From positions 62,001-126,000 of the forward strand of contig JAHDBD010000001.1 in assembly GCA_020630575.1 (NCBI GenBank): a stretch of DNA of 64,000 nt, read 5' to 3'. The stretch comes from Bernardetia sp. Its GTDB lineage: Bacteria > Bacteroidota > Bacteroidia > Cytophagales > Bernardetiaceae. The first letter of the stretch is position 1. Each line of letters starts with the position of its first letter. A program made the position numbers and the translations under genes. The notes beneath the pieces were generated by a model. It saw only the letters and a list, made by a program, of their open reading frames with translations, was not told the origin of the DNA and made no database searches. This document shows positions 54,865-63,358 of the stretch, piece by piece.

Positions 54865-55455
54865 TTAGTCAATATAATATGTTTCGTAGCTTGTCTTGTC
54901 TTGACCAACAACTTGCAAAAAGTAAGTTCCTTGAGTTAAATCTTTAAGGTCAAATGTACGAGCTTTGCTTTCCTCATTGATAGTTTCTTCGTACAAAATA
55001 TTACCTTCTAAATCTGTAAGAGTTAATTTTACTGTTCCTTTGTTATTCTCTACAGATGCAAAAACTTTATTATTGGTTGCTTTTGGAGAAAATGTAGCTA
55101 TAAAATCATTTTTTAAAGCATTTTTCAAAACAACAGTTCTTTTTTCATTGTATGTTTCACCTTCTACAATTACTGTATAAGTTCCTTCACCAATAGCATT
55201 CATATCGTAGATACGTTGAATTTGAGCTTTTTTACCAAGAGCTTCTGAATATACAAGTTCTAAATTTGTATTATAAATCTTGATATTGAGTTTTTCTTGT
55301 TTTTCATTATCAAATTTCAAAATAAATTTGTTGCTATTTGGTAATGCCTCTACAGTTGCAATTATATTGTCTTCATCAGCAAAAGCAGAAGTAAATGAGG
55401 TAAAAGAAAGTGTAACAGCAAAAACGATGGCGAAAATTGAATTTAATGATTTCAT
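54865..55455 (-). CDS. secreted protein with two beta-domains resembling T9SS sorting domains
   Basis: 196 aa with a signal peptide ending TSAFA-DED. The mature protein has two similar stretches: NIKIYNTNLELVYSEAL..EGTYTVIV and VKLTLTDLEGNILYEETI..QGTYFLQVV. Each resembles the 'L.D..GN.....G.Y.L.V' core of type A sorting domains, but the end is TYYID rather than a basic GKF-like tail. It may be a small secreted protein that uses or mimics the sorting fold; the tandem repeat of the core is unusual. A promoter is seen at 55568-55601. Confidence 0.7.
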   Translation of the reverse strand: MKSLNSIFAIVFAVTLSFTSFTSAFADEDNIIATVEALPNSNKFILKFDNEKQEKLNIKIYNTNLELVYSEALGKKAQIQRIYDMNAIGEGTYTVIVEGETYNEKRTVVLKNALKNDFIATFSPKATNNKVFASVENNKGTVKLTLTDLEGNILYEETINEESKARTFDLKDLTQGTYFLQVVGQDKTSYETYYID

Positions 55456-55567
55456 AGTAATGATGTTTTTAGAGAATTTGAAATAAATAAGTTTGAATAA
55501 TATATTTTTTCGTTAGTGAGACTTCTTTTTTATTTGTTCTGTCTGTATTTTTTTTCGTTTGATGTTA

Positions 55568-55601
55568 CAAAGCTAACGCCTTATTTTGATACAAGTTGCA
55601 A
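55568..55601 (-). promoter_or_regulatory. promoter for the 196-aa secreted protein gene
   Basis: TAGCTTTG (-7, plus-strand positions 55568-55575) with TTG at 55592-55594 (spacing 16) or 55599-55601 (spacing 23) on the minus strand. The leader would be about 105 bases. Confidence 0.5.
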
Positions 55602-56031
55602 TTCAAAAATACGTTTTTGTTAACAAAGTATTTAACTAAAAAATGTGCAACCCCAAATTATAATGAATATATTTGCTTTATTTTAAAATAAAATTTTTTT
55701 TATGATGGTTTTTGGTGTATTAAATTCTGTTGTTTTGATATTTTAAGTTAACTTCTAAACCTCACAAAAAACAGATTCATAATAAATCACAACATAGAAA
55801 ATAAGATGCAACCCCTTATTTTTTGTGAAACAATATTCTGTTTAATTTATTTTTTCAAAATATTATTTTGCTTAGTGTCTTTTCTCTGTTCTTAACAATT
55901 TGTTAATATAGAATGTGTTAAAAATAATTAAAATAAAAAATTAAAATAAATTTACGTGATTTTATACTTTCCTTTGGAATTTTTACTGTGTTCGACAAAA
56001 AAAGCAACTTCTAAAAAGTTGCTTTTACTAT

Positions 56032-56054
56032 GTCGTTGGTGAGACATCAACGAC
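56032..56054. repeat. palindromic intergenic repeat, copy 2
   Basis: GTCGTTGGTG-aga-CATCAACGAC forms a ten-pair stem with one G-T pair. Related to the copy at 42696-42719. Confidence 0.5.
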
Positions 56055-56227
56055 CATAAATGAGTATTTTATTTTTTTCATTAGAAATAACTTTGTATTT
56101 TTCTAGGTAAATTTTAAATATCACAAAAATAATGAAGGTATTGTAAGGGTATATACGAAATTATGATATTCTGAAAGAGTGCTATATTTTCTATACATTA
56201 TGACTATACCTCTTCACAACAAAAACA

Positions 56228-56908
56228 ATGATTATAAGAATAGCAACTCAGGAAGACATTACTGCTGTAGAAAAACTACGAACTACTGCTTATCAAAATG
56301 CAACTGGTTCAATAATATCTGATACTTCATTTTTGCATTGGAATGAAAGTGATGAACAATCCATTACTCTAATATTAGAAAATGAGGAAAAGCAAATTAT
56401 TTCTACTTTGCAAGGAAAAATTCTGACTACAAAAGCAGAATTAGAAAAGTTCTTTGATATATCCTTGAACACTTCTTTTTCCTTTCCTATTTTCCCTACT
56501 TTTACTATAGGCAAAGCCTCTACTTTTTTAGAGTATAGAGGCTTAGGATATACAGCCATCATGAGAATATTATTTTTAAAAGCCTGTTTGAATTCTGAAA
56601 TTCAATCCATTAGCTCTACCATGCAAGCAGATGCTTCAAGAATTCCTTTATTAAAACAAATGGGTTATTTTATTGAGGAAGCTGATGTTAGTCATCGAAA
56701 AAATAGTCATTTTAATAATACAAGTGCAGTTCTTTTTAATCTTTTGCACAAACAAAATTTTGTAGAAGCTATAGCTGTTGCCAAGGATAAAATTATAACA
56801 CCAATTTCTGCCATTGAAATACCAGACGAATTACTACTGACAATGAAAAGGAAAATTAGTTATTTTTGTGTCAAAAAAAATGAAAATTCTACAAGTAGTA
56901 TATTATAA
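56228..56908 (+). CDS. GNAT-like N-acyltransferase
   Basis: 226 aa. It starts MIIRIATQEDITAVEKLRTTAYQ, the typical first strand and helix of GNAT proteins. The core shows TLQGKILTTKAE, then FPTFTIGKASTFLEYRGLGYTAIMRILFLKA, with a YRGLGY acetyl-CoA loop (R/Q-x-x-G-x-G/A-like), and IPLLKQMGYF. The extended C-terminus resembles the FeeM/N-acyl amino acid synthase-type subset. The acceptor is unknown. It ends in a duplicated 83-bp repeat with terminator. Confidence 0.65.
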   Translation: MIIRIATQEDITAVEKLRTTAYQNATGSIISDTSFLHWNESDEQSITLILENEEKQIISTLQGKILTTKAELEKFFDISLNTSFSFPIFPTFTIGKASTFLEYRGLGYTAIMRILFLKACLNSEIQSISSTMQADASRIPLLKQMGYFIEEADVSHRKNSHFNNTSAVLFNLLHKQNFVEAIAVAKDKIITPISAIEIPDELLLTMKRKISYFCVKKNENSTSSIL

Positions 56909-56934
56909 GAATATAGACTTTTTTCATAGTGTTC

Positions 56935-57017
56935 CACTTTAAAAGATATTTATAAAATCAAACCTTCCTCATTCCAATTAAAAAAGAGGAAGGTTTTTTT
57001 GTGTATTTGATGATTAT
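56935..57017 (+). repeat. 83-bp direct repeat, copy 1 (contains terminator)
   Basis: An 83-base unit with the stem AACCTTCCTC / GAGGAAGGTT and a T-run. Copy 2 at 58089-58171 differs at just two positions, C to T and G to A, which lie on opposite sides of the same stem pair. The two units flank the SRPBCC gene. Confidence 0.9.
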
Positions 57018-57115
57018 TTTCTGAATTTAGATGAAGTAAATAATACTGCTTTTATTGATAGCTTTGCCAAAATAAAAATAGATATTATAATTGAGATGTT
57101 AACCACAATTTAAAA

Positions 57116-58072
57116 ATGAACAAAAAATTAAAAAATACCCTTATTGCAATCGGAGTTCCGACACTTTATGCAATAATTTTGAGACTGGCTTTTGGAGTTA
57201 AAAGTTGGAATGAGTTATTCTCTGTTATGTCTTTTACATTTCTTTTTTTTCTTCCAACAATAGTTGGAGCACTGACTGTTTATCTTTCTGACAAAAATAA
57301 AGTTGAAAAATTATGGTATCGCATTTTTATACCTTGGATACCGATTATTTTATTTCTTATAATTACACTTACATTAGCCATAGAAGGTTGGGCATGCTGG
57401 TTAATGATTCTTCCTGTATTTCTAATTGCAGCATCAGTTGGAGGACTAATTGGAGGTCATTTGAAATTAAAAAGAAGAAATGACAAGTTAAACATTTCAT
57501 TGCTCATACTTATTCCTTTTCTAATTTCGCCAGCCGAACAATTAATTGAAAAAATTCCTGGAACTTATAAAGCATATACCTATATAGATATTAATTCAAG
57601 TGCAGAAAAAATTTGGGAAAATATAACTAGAGTAAAAGAAATAGAACAAGAAGAAGATACAGGATATTTAACAGAGTTTTTAGGATTTCCAAGACCATTA
57701 AAAGCTGAATTGAATTATAATGGAGTTGGGGCTTATAGAGAAGCAGTTTTTACAAATGGGCTTATATTTAGAGAAACTGTAACCGAATATGAGGAAAATA
57801 AAAAAATGGTATTTTCAATTAAAGCGAATACTTACGAAATTCCATCTACAACTCTTGACGAGCATATTTTAATTGGAGGAGAATATTTTGATGTGTTAGA
57901 TGGAACATACGAACTTGAAAAGTTAGATGAAGGCAAATACCGTCTACATTTATACAGTAAATTCAAAATGAATACAACTTTTAATTTTTATGCTGGCTGG
58001 TGGGGAAAAATAATAATGAAAGATATTCAAAATAATATTCTGAAAGTGGAAAAGAAACGAGCAGAAGAATAA
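57116..58072 (+). CDS. membrane protein with C-terminal SRPBCC domain
   Basis: 318 aa. The N-terminal 130 residues hold about four hydrophobic segments (TLIAIGVPTLYAIILRL, FTFLFFLPTIVGALTVYL, FIPWIPIILFLIITLTLAI, CWLMILPVFLIAASVGGLIGG). From about residue 155 an SRPBCC (START-like) domain follows: YIDINSSAEKIWENITRVKEI, FRETVTEYEENKKMVFSI and the end KIIMKDIQNNILKVEKKR. It is probably a membrane-tethered ligand-binding domain. It sits in a cassette between two copies of an 83-bp repeat, so it may be an insertion or duplication product. Confidence 0.75.
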   Translation: MNKKLKNTLIAIGVPTLYAIILRLAFGVKSWNELFSVMSFTFLFFLPTIVGALTVYLSDKNKVEKLWYRIFIPWIPIILFLIITLTLAIEGWACWLMILPVFLIAASVGGLIGGHLKLKRRNDKLNISLLILIPFLISPAEQLIEKIPGTYKAYTYIDINSSAEKIWENITRVKEIEQEEDTGYLTEFLGFPRPLKAELNYNGVGAYREAVFTNGLIFRETVTEYEENKKMVFSIKANTYEIPSTTLDEHILIGGEYFDVLDGTYELEKLDEGKYRLHLYSKFKMNTTFNFYAGWWGKIIMKDIQNNILKVEKKRAEE

Positions 58073-58088
58073 ATGTATTTAAGTGGCA

Positions 58089-58171
58089 CACTTTAAAAGA
58101 TATTTATAAAATCAAATCTTCCTCATTCCAATTAAAAAAGAGGAAGATTTTTTTGTGTATTTGATGATTAT
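58089..58171 (+). repeat. 83-bp direct repeat, copy 2
   Basis: Same length as copy 1, with a compensatory pair change in the terminator stem. Its right end overlaps the last codon and stop of the minus-strand pseudogene (58168-58170), so the unit is the terminator shared by the pseudogene. Confidence 0.9.
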
Positions 58172-58946
58172 CCTTTACTAACAGCAAAACCAACTACTAA
58201 AACATCATCAATTTAAGGTTCATTTCCTTTCCATTTTTCCATTACTTGCTCTAAAGTAGAACATTGAGTTTCTAGATTTTGAGATGTTCTTTCTGTGTTA
58301 TTTATATTTACTAATAGTTTTTTGAAGTTTTTAGACATGAATTTTTTACTTGCTTGTTCTTTTCCTTCTTCATTGTTTCCTCCAAATTGGTCGCTATATC
58401 CATCAGACGATAAATAAACATTCATCTGTTGTCTTTCTAGGATTAATATTTAATATAAAAATTAAGTCAGCATCTTTTATTTCTCGTTGGGTATAAGGCA
58501 TCTTGTCGCCCAGTAATTGCACTTGAATAATATTTTGTGCGCTATCTACTTCGTATAACCAAACAGAATCTAATAAAGGATATTGTATTTCTAACCAACG
58601 ATTTTGAGTGTTATTAGTAGCATTTTTCAAGTTGGAATCTACACCAATACGTAGAAGAAGTATAACCGAAATTTGGTTTGGCTTCCTTAGAGTTTTCAAA
58701 ATCTAAGCCTTTTATGGCTTGTTGGATAGATAAAAAACCTGTTTTGTCTTCTGCAATTTGAGAAGAACTAGAAATAATTACTTTTTCTTGTTGGGTTGAG
58801 AGCCAAATTTTCTCAAATGATTTATCTTGAAAAGAGTTAGAATTATTTTTTTGAGCCTTCACAAAAAAAACAGGAATACATATAAGAAAAAATACTATAC
58901 AGAGTTGTACATAAATTTTATAATAATTGTATTCTCTATTTCTCAT
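58168..58946 (-). pseudogene. collapsed 7TMR-DISMED2 / SpoIIE signalling gene
   Basis: Read on the minus strand, a signal peptide and the start of a DISMED2-type sensor (SIQQAIKGLDF; YTSSTYWCRFQL) break at about 58632 by one extra base. They continue in another frame (LKNATNNTQNRWLEIQYPLL) to about residue 165, then jump out of frame near 58425-58440 to a SpoIIE phosphatase tail (VYLSSDGYSDQFGGNNEEG, FMSKNFKKLLVNI). The last part KGNEP ends in TAA at 58213-58215, where homologues have Q, followed in frame by IDDVLVVGFAV and a stop at 58168. So there is one frameshift, one large internal deletion and one nonsense codon. Confidence 0.8.
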
Positions 58947-59176
58947 ATCAATTTTTATTATAAATAGAAGGCTTTTCTATTCGAATAAATAGAAAGTAAA
59001 AAAGTATATAGTGTAAGGCTTAACAAACTCTAAATTAGGCTTTATTTTTGTGTTTTCAAGTAAAATAAAAGCAAAAACTCTTTATAAATCAATTCATTAC
59101 AAATTGAGGTCTAGTACACTTTTTTTAGCTAAATAATATATAATTTTTAAACTCATTTTTTGAATATCACGAAACT

Positions 59177-60166
59177 ATGATAAATCGATTACTTTTTTTA
59201 TCTTTTTTTACTTTTGTGACCTTTTCTTCTCTTAGAGCGCAAAATTCGCTTTATTCTGGAAATTATATTTGGAATTGGGCAACAGTTAATACTGCTGCAT
59301 TAGGAACTGAAAATGCCTTAGATATAAAGATGAACTATCGCAAACAATGGTCTGGAATTCAAGGTGCTCCAAATAGCTTTTCGTTTTTGGCGCAGACACC
59401 ACTTTTTCAAAACAAAACAGAAGTTTTATCAGCAGCTTATCACGCTACAGGATTAGAAGCCTATCACAATGAAGCAGGACTGTGGAGTGAAACAGGTATT
59501 TATGCTCGTTATGCGTATCATCTGACACTTTCACAACGTGATGAATGGGATGCAAATTCTAGACTTCGAATGTCTTTTGGAGCTAGTTTTGGACTCAAAA
59601 CTATTGGCTTTGATGCTTCAAAGGCGACTTTATACAATCCAAATGATAATGCTATTCAGAACAATCAACAGAGTACAGTTCCAGATGCAAATGTAGGCAT
59701 TTGGCTACAAAATGACCGTTTTTTTGGTGGATTTGGTGTCTATCAATTATTTGAAAATAATATAAATATAGGGAGTTCTGATACAGAAGCTAATAATTTG
59801 GAACGCTATTATAATGTTTCAACAGGAGCAAATATAAATCTAAGTGAAAATTTAATATTATCGCCCTCAGTAGTAATGAATGTAAATAAAACGACAGATA
59901 TGAATTGGGATTTGAACACCAAACTTTCTTATACTGATTTGATTTGGACAGCCGTAAACTACCGTCATAAAAGAGCTATTCAGACTTTTTTGGGAACTCG
60001 CATTACTTCTTGGTTAGATATTGCTTATTCGTATGAGTTTTCAAGTTTTATAAAAAGTAACGAGAATAATTTTAATTCATTAGGAACAACAAATGAAGTT
60101 CTTGTAGGAATTCGAATTTTTAATAAAAGTGCAGATTCTGATACAAAAAGAAATTCCATTTTTTAA
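59177..60166 (+). CDS. PorP/SprF-family type IX secretion membrane protein
   Basis: 329 aa with a signal peptide ending FSSLRAQ. It has the N-terminal family signature NWATVNTAALG, then LDIKMNYRKQWSGIQGAPNSF, and a beta-barrel of repeated strands ending in YSYEFS...NEVLVGIRIFNK. PorP/SprF-type proteins help anchor or transport T9SS cargo carrying type B sorting domains, such as the 938-aa protein at 1815. It is not in an operon with other T9SS genes; downstream is a decayed secreted-protein remnant. Confidence 0.9.
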   Translation: MINRLLFLSFFTFVTFSSLRAQNSLYSGNYIWNWATVNTAALGTENALDIKMNYRKQWSGIQGAPNSFSFLAQTPLFQNKTEVLSAAYHATGLEAYHNEAGLWSETGIYARYAYHLTLSQRDEWDANSRLRMSFGASFGLKTIGFDASKATLYNPNDNAIQNNQQSTVPDANVGIWLQNDRFFGGFGVYQLFENNINIGSSDTEANNLERYYNVSTGANINLSENLILSPSVVMNVNKTTDMNWDLNTKLSYTDLIWTAVNYRHKRAIQTFLGTRITSWLDIAYSYEFSSFIKSNENNFNSLGTTNEVLVGIRIFNKSADSDTKRNSIF

Positions 60167-60248
60167 AATCTAAATCTAGAATATAATACAAGTCTGAGAA
60201 ACTGTTCTATTTACTTGTAAGCAAATAAATGTACTTCAAATATTTTTA

Positions 60249-60434
60249 GTGAAATTTAGTTTATTCTTATTTTTTTTACTCTCATCGTTCGTATATTGTC
60301 AATCTAAATAAAATCATTCAATCAATATCCAAGCAGGAAACTATATTGTAATAGACGGTGGTTTTTTGCAGCCAGTTTAGCAAGAGATAGAAAAGAAAAG
60401 GTTTTTAAAATTTATCAAGAGTAGAATAGAATAA
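60249..60434 (+). pseudogene. decayed secreted-protein remnant next to PorP/SprF
   Basis: From a GTG at 60249, one frame reads KFSLFLFFLLSSFVYCQSK, a signal peptide, then a stop. It continues in the same frame with SINIQAGNYIVIDGGFLQPV, a second stop, and QEIEKKRFLKFIKSRIE before a third stop. The stretch NYIVIDGGF...KRFLKFIKS resembles a SPOR-type domain such as those next to PorP/SprF genes, but it is short and this match is from memory. Three stops with preserved sequence in one frame suggest a nonsense-decayed gene and not noise. Confidence 0.5.
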
Positions 60435-60471
60435 AGTCAGAAGTCAGATTTCAGAAGTTAGAATTTTCAAT

Positions 60472-60495
60472 GTAGGTTAAAGTCTTGCCTTTAAC
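60472..60495 (+). repeat. 24-bp palindromic intergenic repeat, copy 2
   Basis: GTAGGTTAAAG, TCTTG and CCTTTAAC; arms GTTAAAG / CTTTAAC. Copy 1 is at 30833-30856. Confidence 0.6.
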
Positions 60496-60519
60496 AATCA
60501 TATATTTCAAAAAAATAAT

Positions 60520-61500
60520 ATGCCAAAAACATTTTTAAAAAATACTACGCTCATTCAGTACAATGAAACTGATTATAAAACAGGTAATTATGAAAAAATA
60601 GAACATGTAATTACATCTGAAAAAGATGGTCTTATACGTTGGATAAATACGTATGGAATGGAGTATGAAGACCAATTAAGACAAGTAATTATTCAAAATA
60701 AGTTAGATGATTTTTTATTGAAGTTAATAAAAGATGATGAGCAATCCAATAAAGTGATTGAGTTAGAAGACTTACTTTTTGTTTCAATCAGAGTATTAAA
60801 AACAGAAAATGATTCTTTAGATTCAGAACAAATGTTTTTTATTGTTTCTTCTGATTTTGTGTGGAGTATTCAAGAGCAAAAAGGAGATTATTTTGGTTGG
60901 ATTAGAGAGCGAATTAGAGATAATAAAGGATTGATAAGAAAAAAGAAATCTGATTATTTGCTTTTTCTTTTAATAGAATCAATTATTGATAATTATTATG
61001 AAACAAATCAGAATTATATTGAAATGTATTCTGAAATGCTAGACACAACCAAAGTAAAACCAACACCAGAGTTTACCAATCAAATCGAGAAACAAAGACG
61101 CAACCTTTTAAAATTTAAAAAATCAGCAAACAGTTTGCGAACTACACTTTTACGTTTAGAAAAAGTCAAAAATAAAAATATAAAAAGTAGTTATTTTTCA
61201 GAACTAAAAGAACAAACCAACGACTTGATTACAGATATTGACTTTGACCTCCAAACACTTGAAAGCAGTCTAAATCTTGTTTTTAGTATTCAAGGACATC
61301 GTTTGAATGAAGTAATGAAAACACTTACTATCTTCTCTGTTATCTTTATTCCTCTGACATTTTTAGCAGGAATTTATGGAATGAATTTTAAAAATATTCC
61401 CGAACTTGAAACACAGAATGGTTATTATGTTTTATTGGGTGTAATGTCTGTTATTACAGTCGGAATTATAATTTATTTTAAACAAAAAAAATGGTTTTGA
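60520..61500 (+). CDS. corA: CorA-family divalent cation transporter
   Basis: 326 aa. The long soluble N-terminal part with coiled-coil helices is followed by two C-terminal membrane segments: IFSVIFIPLTFLAGIYGMNF and YYVLLGVMSVITVGIIIYF. The YGMNF motif at the end of the first is the CorA selectivity loop, and the chain ends KQKKWF. It probably mediates Mg2+ or Ni/Co influx as a pentamer. The gene begins 25 bp after a 24-bp intergenic repeat. Confidence 0.93.
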   Translation: MPKTFLKNTTLIQYNETDYKTGNYEKIEHVITSEKDGLIRWINTYGMEYEDQLRQVIIQNKLDDFLLKLIKDDEQSNKVIELEDLLFVSIRVLKTENDSLDSEQMFFIVSSDFVWSIQEQKGDYFGWIRERIRDNKGLIRKKKSDYLLFLLIESIIDNYYETNQNYIEMYSEMLDTTKVKPTPEFTNQIEKQRRNLLKFKKSANSLRTTLLRLEKVKNKNIKSSYFSELKEQTNDLITDIDFDLQTLESSLNLVFSIQGHRLNEVMKTLTIFSVIFIPLTFLAGIYGMNFKNIPELETQNGYYVLLGVMSVITVGIIIYFKQKKWF

Positions 61501-61523
61501 TTTATCAATAAATAAACAACAAA

Positions 61524-61895
61524 ATGAAACGAGTTACAGGAATTGGAGGAATATTTTTTAAGTGTCAAAATCCTAAAGCCATGAAAGCATGGTACAAGAA
61601 ACATCTAGGGTTTGATACAAATGACTATGGAACGAGCTTTGAATGGCATCAAGCCGAAGATGCTACCGAAAAAGGCTCTACACAATGGTGTCCTTTTGAT
61701 GAAAAAACAACCTATTTTGAACCTTCTAAAAAAGACTTTATGATTAATTATAGAGTGGAAGATTTAGAAAAGCTAGTCGAAGCTTTGAAAGAGGAAGGAG
61801 TTACTATTCTTGATGAAATAGAAAGTTTTGATTGTGGAAAATTTGTTCATATTCTGGATATAGAAGGCAACAAAATTGAACTTTGGCAACCTTAA
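61524..61895 (+). CDS. VOC (glyoxalase/bleomycin-resistance fold) protein
   Basis: A 123-aa single VOC domain that begins VTGIGGIFFKCQNPKAMKAWYKKHLGF and closes HILDIEGNKIELWQP. The strand pattern with one potential metal ligand in the start (KHLGF) and the Glu of KIELWQP fits the family, whose members range from glyoxalase-like to unknown. No substrate can be given. It lies 23 bp after corA in the same direction and may share its transcript. Confidence 0.9.
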   Translation: MKRVTGIGGIFFKCQNPKAMKAWYKKHLGFDTNDYGTSFEWHQAEDATEKGSTQWCPFDEKTTYFEPSKKDFMINYRVEDLEKLVEALKEEGVTILDEIESFDCGKFVHILDIEGNKIELWQP

Positions 61896-62048
61896 TATTT
61901 TTTTTAGAATAAAATTGTAGAAGAAAGAATAGATTTATAGAATTTTATTTTGTTTTTTGAAAAAAGGTTTGCTACTTTAATAAATTGTAAATGAATTAGT
62001 ATTTTGCATTCGTTTATCACTAATCACTAATAATTTATCACTCAATAA

Positions 62049-63296
62049 ATGTCGCATTTAGAACAGTTACAAAACACCATTTCGGAACTTCAAACTCAAA
62101 GTACAACTCTAAATTCTTTGACAGAAGTCTATGCAAAAGCCGAAAAAACAGAGGAAAATTACAGACAAAATTTAGAGCTTTTCGAAAAACTGCGACTACA
62201 ACTAGAAAGCTATGAAAATCTGCTAGACCAAAAAATAATCTCTATTTCTAAGCAAAATACAGATTCGGTTTCGGCACTGCAAGCAACCAATCAAAAAATA
62301 GAACAAGCTGAAAGTCAAATCAAGCAAACTAGAGACGAATTAGATGAGCAAACAGCATCTATAGAAGCGCATTTGAAAGAAGTAAAATCTCAAAATAAAG
62401 CATTTTACGAACAAACACAGGATTTGCTTGTCCAAAAAACAGATAATTTAAACGCCAATCACGAAAAATTTTATTTAGAAACAACAGAAAGAATACAAAA
62501 TCGTTTGACTGCACTCACGCAGAAAAACGAAGATTTTTATTCGCTTACTTCGCATACATTATCCACACAGTTGGAAAAACTGGAAAATCAAGCTACTGGG
62601 TTTTATGAGCGAGCTACAAAGAGAATCAAAATGAATCTTTCTGATTTTGCCTCACATACAAAAGAACGTGATGAAGAATTAGAAAAAATGTTGGTGCTAA
62701 AAATTGATACAATCCAACAAGAAAATCAAGCTCTGCATATTCAAGCAAACACACTTTTTGAAAAACTGGAAAAAACATATACCCAGTTTAAGACTGTTTT
62801 GGATAAAATGAGTGAATTCCAAATGCAGTTTGATACAATAGGAACAAACTTGGAAAATCAAGAACGAGAAATCTATAATCAATCTGAATTTTTAAAAGAA
62901 GCCCAAAAAAGTGTACAAGAAAACCAAAAAAAACAGTTTGATACTTTTGCCGATTATCAGAAAAAGGCATTGAAGTTTATTTATGACAACCAAAGCAAAG
63001 AATTTAAAGAAATAAAGGAGAATTTGGAAAATAAATTTGATTTGCAAAGCAAAAGCTATAATCAAAACCAAATAAAGTTAGAAGAAGAAATTTCTTTGCA
63101 ACAGAAAAATCAATTAGTATCATTACAAAAGGCTCAAAATGAAGCAATTATTCCAATCAGAGAACAAATTTCAGAAGAGCTAACGCTACAAAAATCAAAG
63201 CTGGATAAATTAGAAAAAATTAGTACGTTTCAAATCATTACCTTTGTCGGAGTGCTAATCAATTTGGCTTTACTCATCTATTTGCTAATAAAATAA
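62049..63296 (+). CDS. coiled-coil protein with 22-residue repeats and C-terminal membrane anchor
   Basis: 415 aa, nearly all helical and rich in Q/E/K. From residue 119 there are four exact-length units of 22 residues starting with FY (FYEQTQ, FYLETT, FYSLTS, FYERAT at about 119, 141, 163 and 185), which equals two hendecads and suggests a right-handed coiled coil. The last 20 residues (ITFVGVLINLALLIYLLIK) form a single C-terminal membrane segment. No family is recognised. It could be a tail-anchored structural or scaffold protein in the cell envelope. A 19-bp repeat array follows. Confidence 0.7.
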   Translation: MSHLEQLQNTISELQTQSTTLNSLTEVYAKAEKTEENYRQNLELFEKLRLQLESYENLLDQKIISISKQNTDSVSALQATNQKIEQAESQIKQTRDELDEQTASIEAHLKEVKSQNKAFYEQTQDLLVQKTDNLNANHEKFYLETTERIQNRLTALTQKNEDFYSLTSHTLSTQLEKLENQATGFYERATKRIKMNLSDFASHTKERDEELEKMLVLKIDTIQQENQALHIQANTLFEKLEKTYTQFKTVLDKMSEFQMQFDTIGTNLENQEREIYNQSEFLKEAQKSVQENQKKQFDTFADYQKKALKFIYDNQSKEFKEIKENLENKFDLQSKSYNQNQIKLEEEISLQQKNQLVSLQKAQNEAIIPIREQISEELTLQKSKLDKLEKISTFQIITFVGVLINLALLIYLLIK

Positions 63297-63305
63297 GGTT
63301 TTTAA

Positions 63306-63358
63306 TAACTGGTTCAAGTATCGATAACTGGTTTAAGCGTCGACGCTTGAACTAGTTA
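63306..63358 (+). repeat. three copies of a 19-bp motif before the D12 methyltransferase
   Basis: Two direct copies (63306-63324 and 63325-63343; TAACTGGTTCAAGTATCGA and TAACTGGTTTAAGCGTCGA) and one inverted copy (63340-63358). The second and third form a 34-bp palindrome centred on GTCGAC; with G-U pairs its 17-bp arms match fully. It ends 11 bp before the methyltransferase ATG, so it is an operator, REP-like unit or terminator without T-run. Confidence 0.75.

Larger units (their letters stand above)
55456..56227. other. 772-bp AT-rich intergenic region with hairpins
   Basis: No gene was recognised. It holds the promoter for the minus-strand gene, two occurrences of TGCAACCCC (about 55645 and 55807), an AGCAACTT-ctaaa-AAGTTGCT hairpin near 56003-56023, and directly after it the palindrome at 56032-56054. 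Otherwise low-complexity A/T sequence. Confidence 0.5.
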
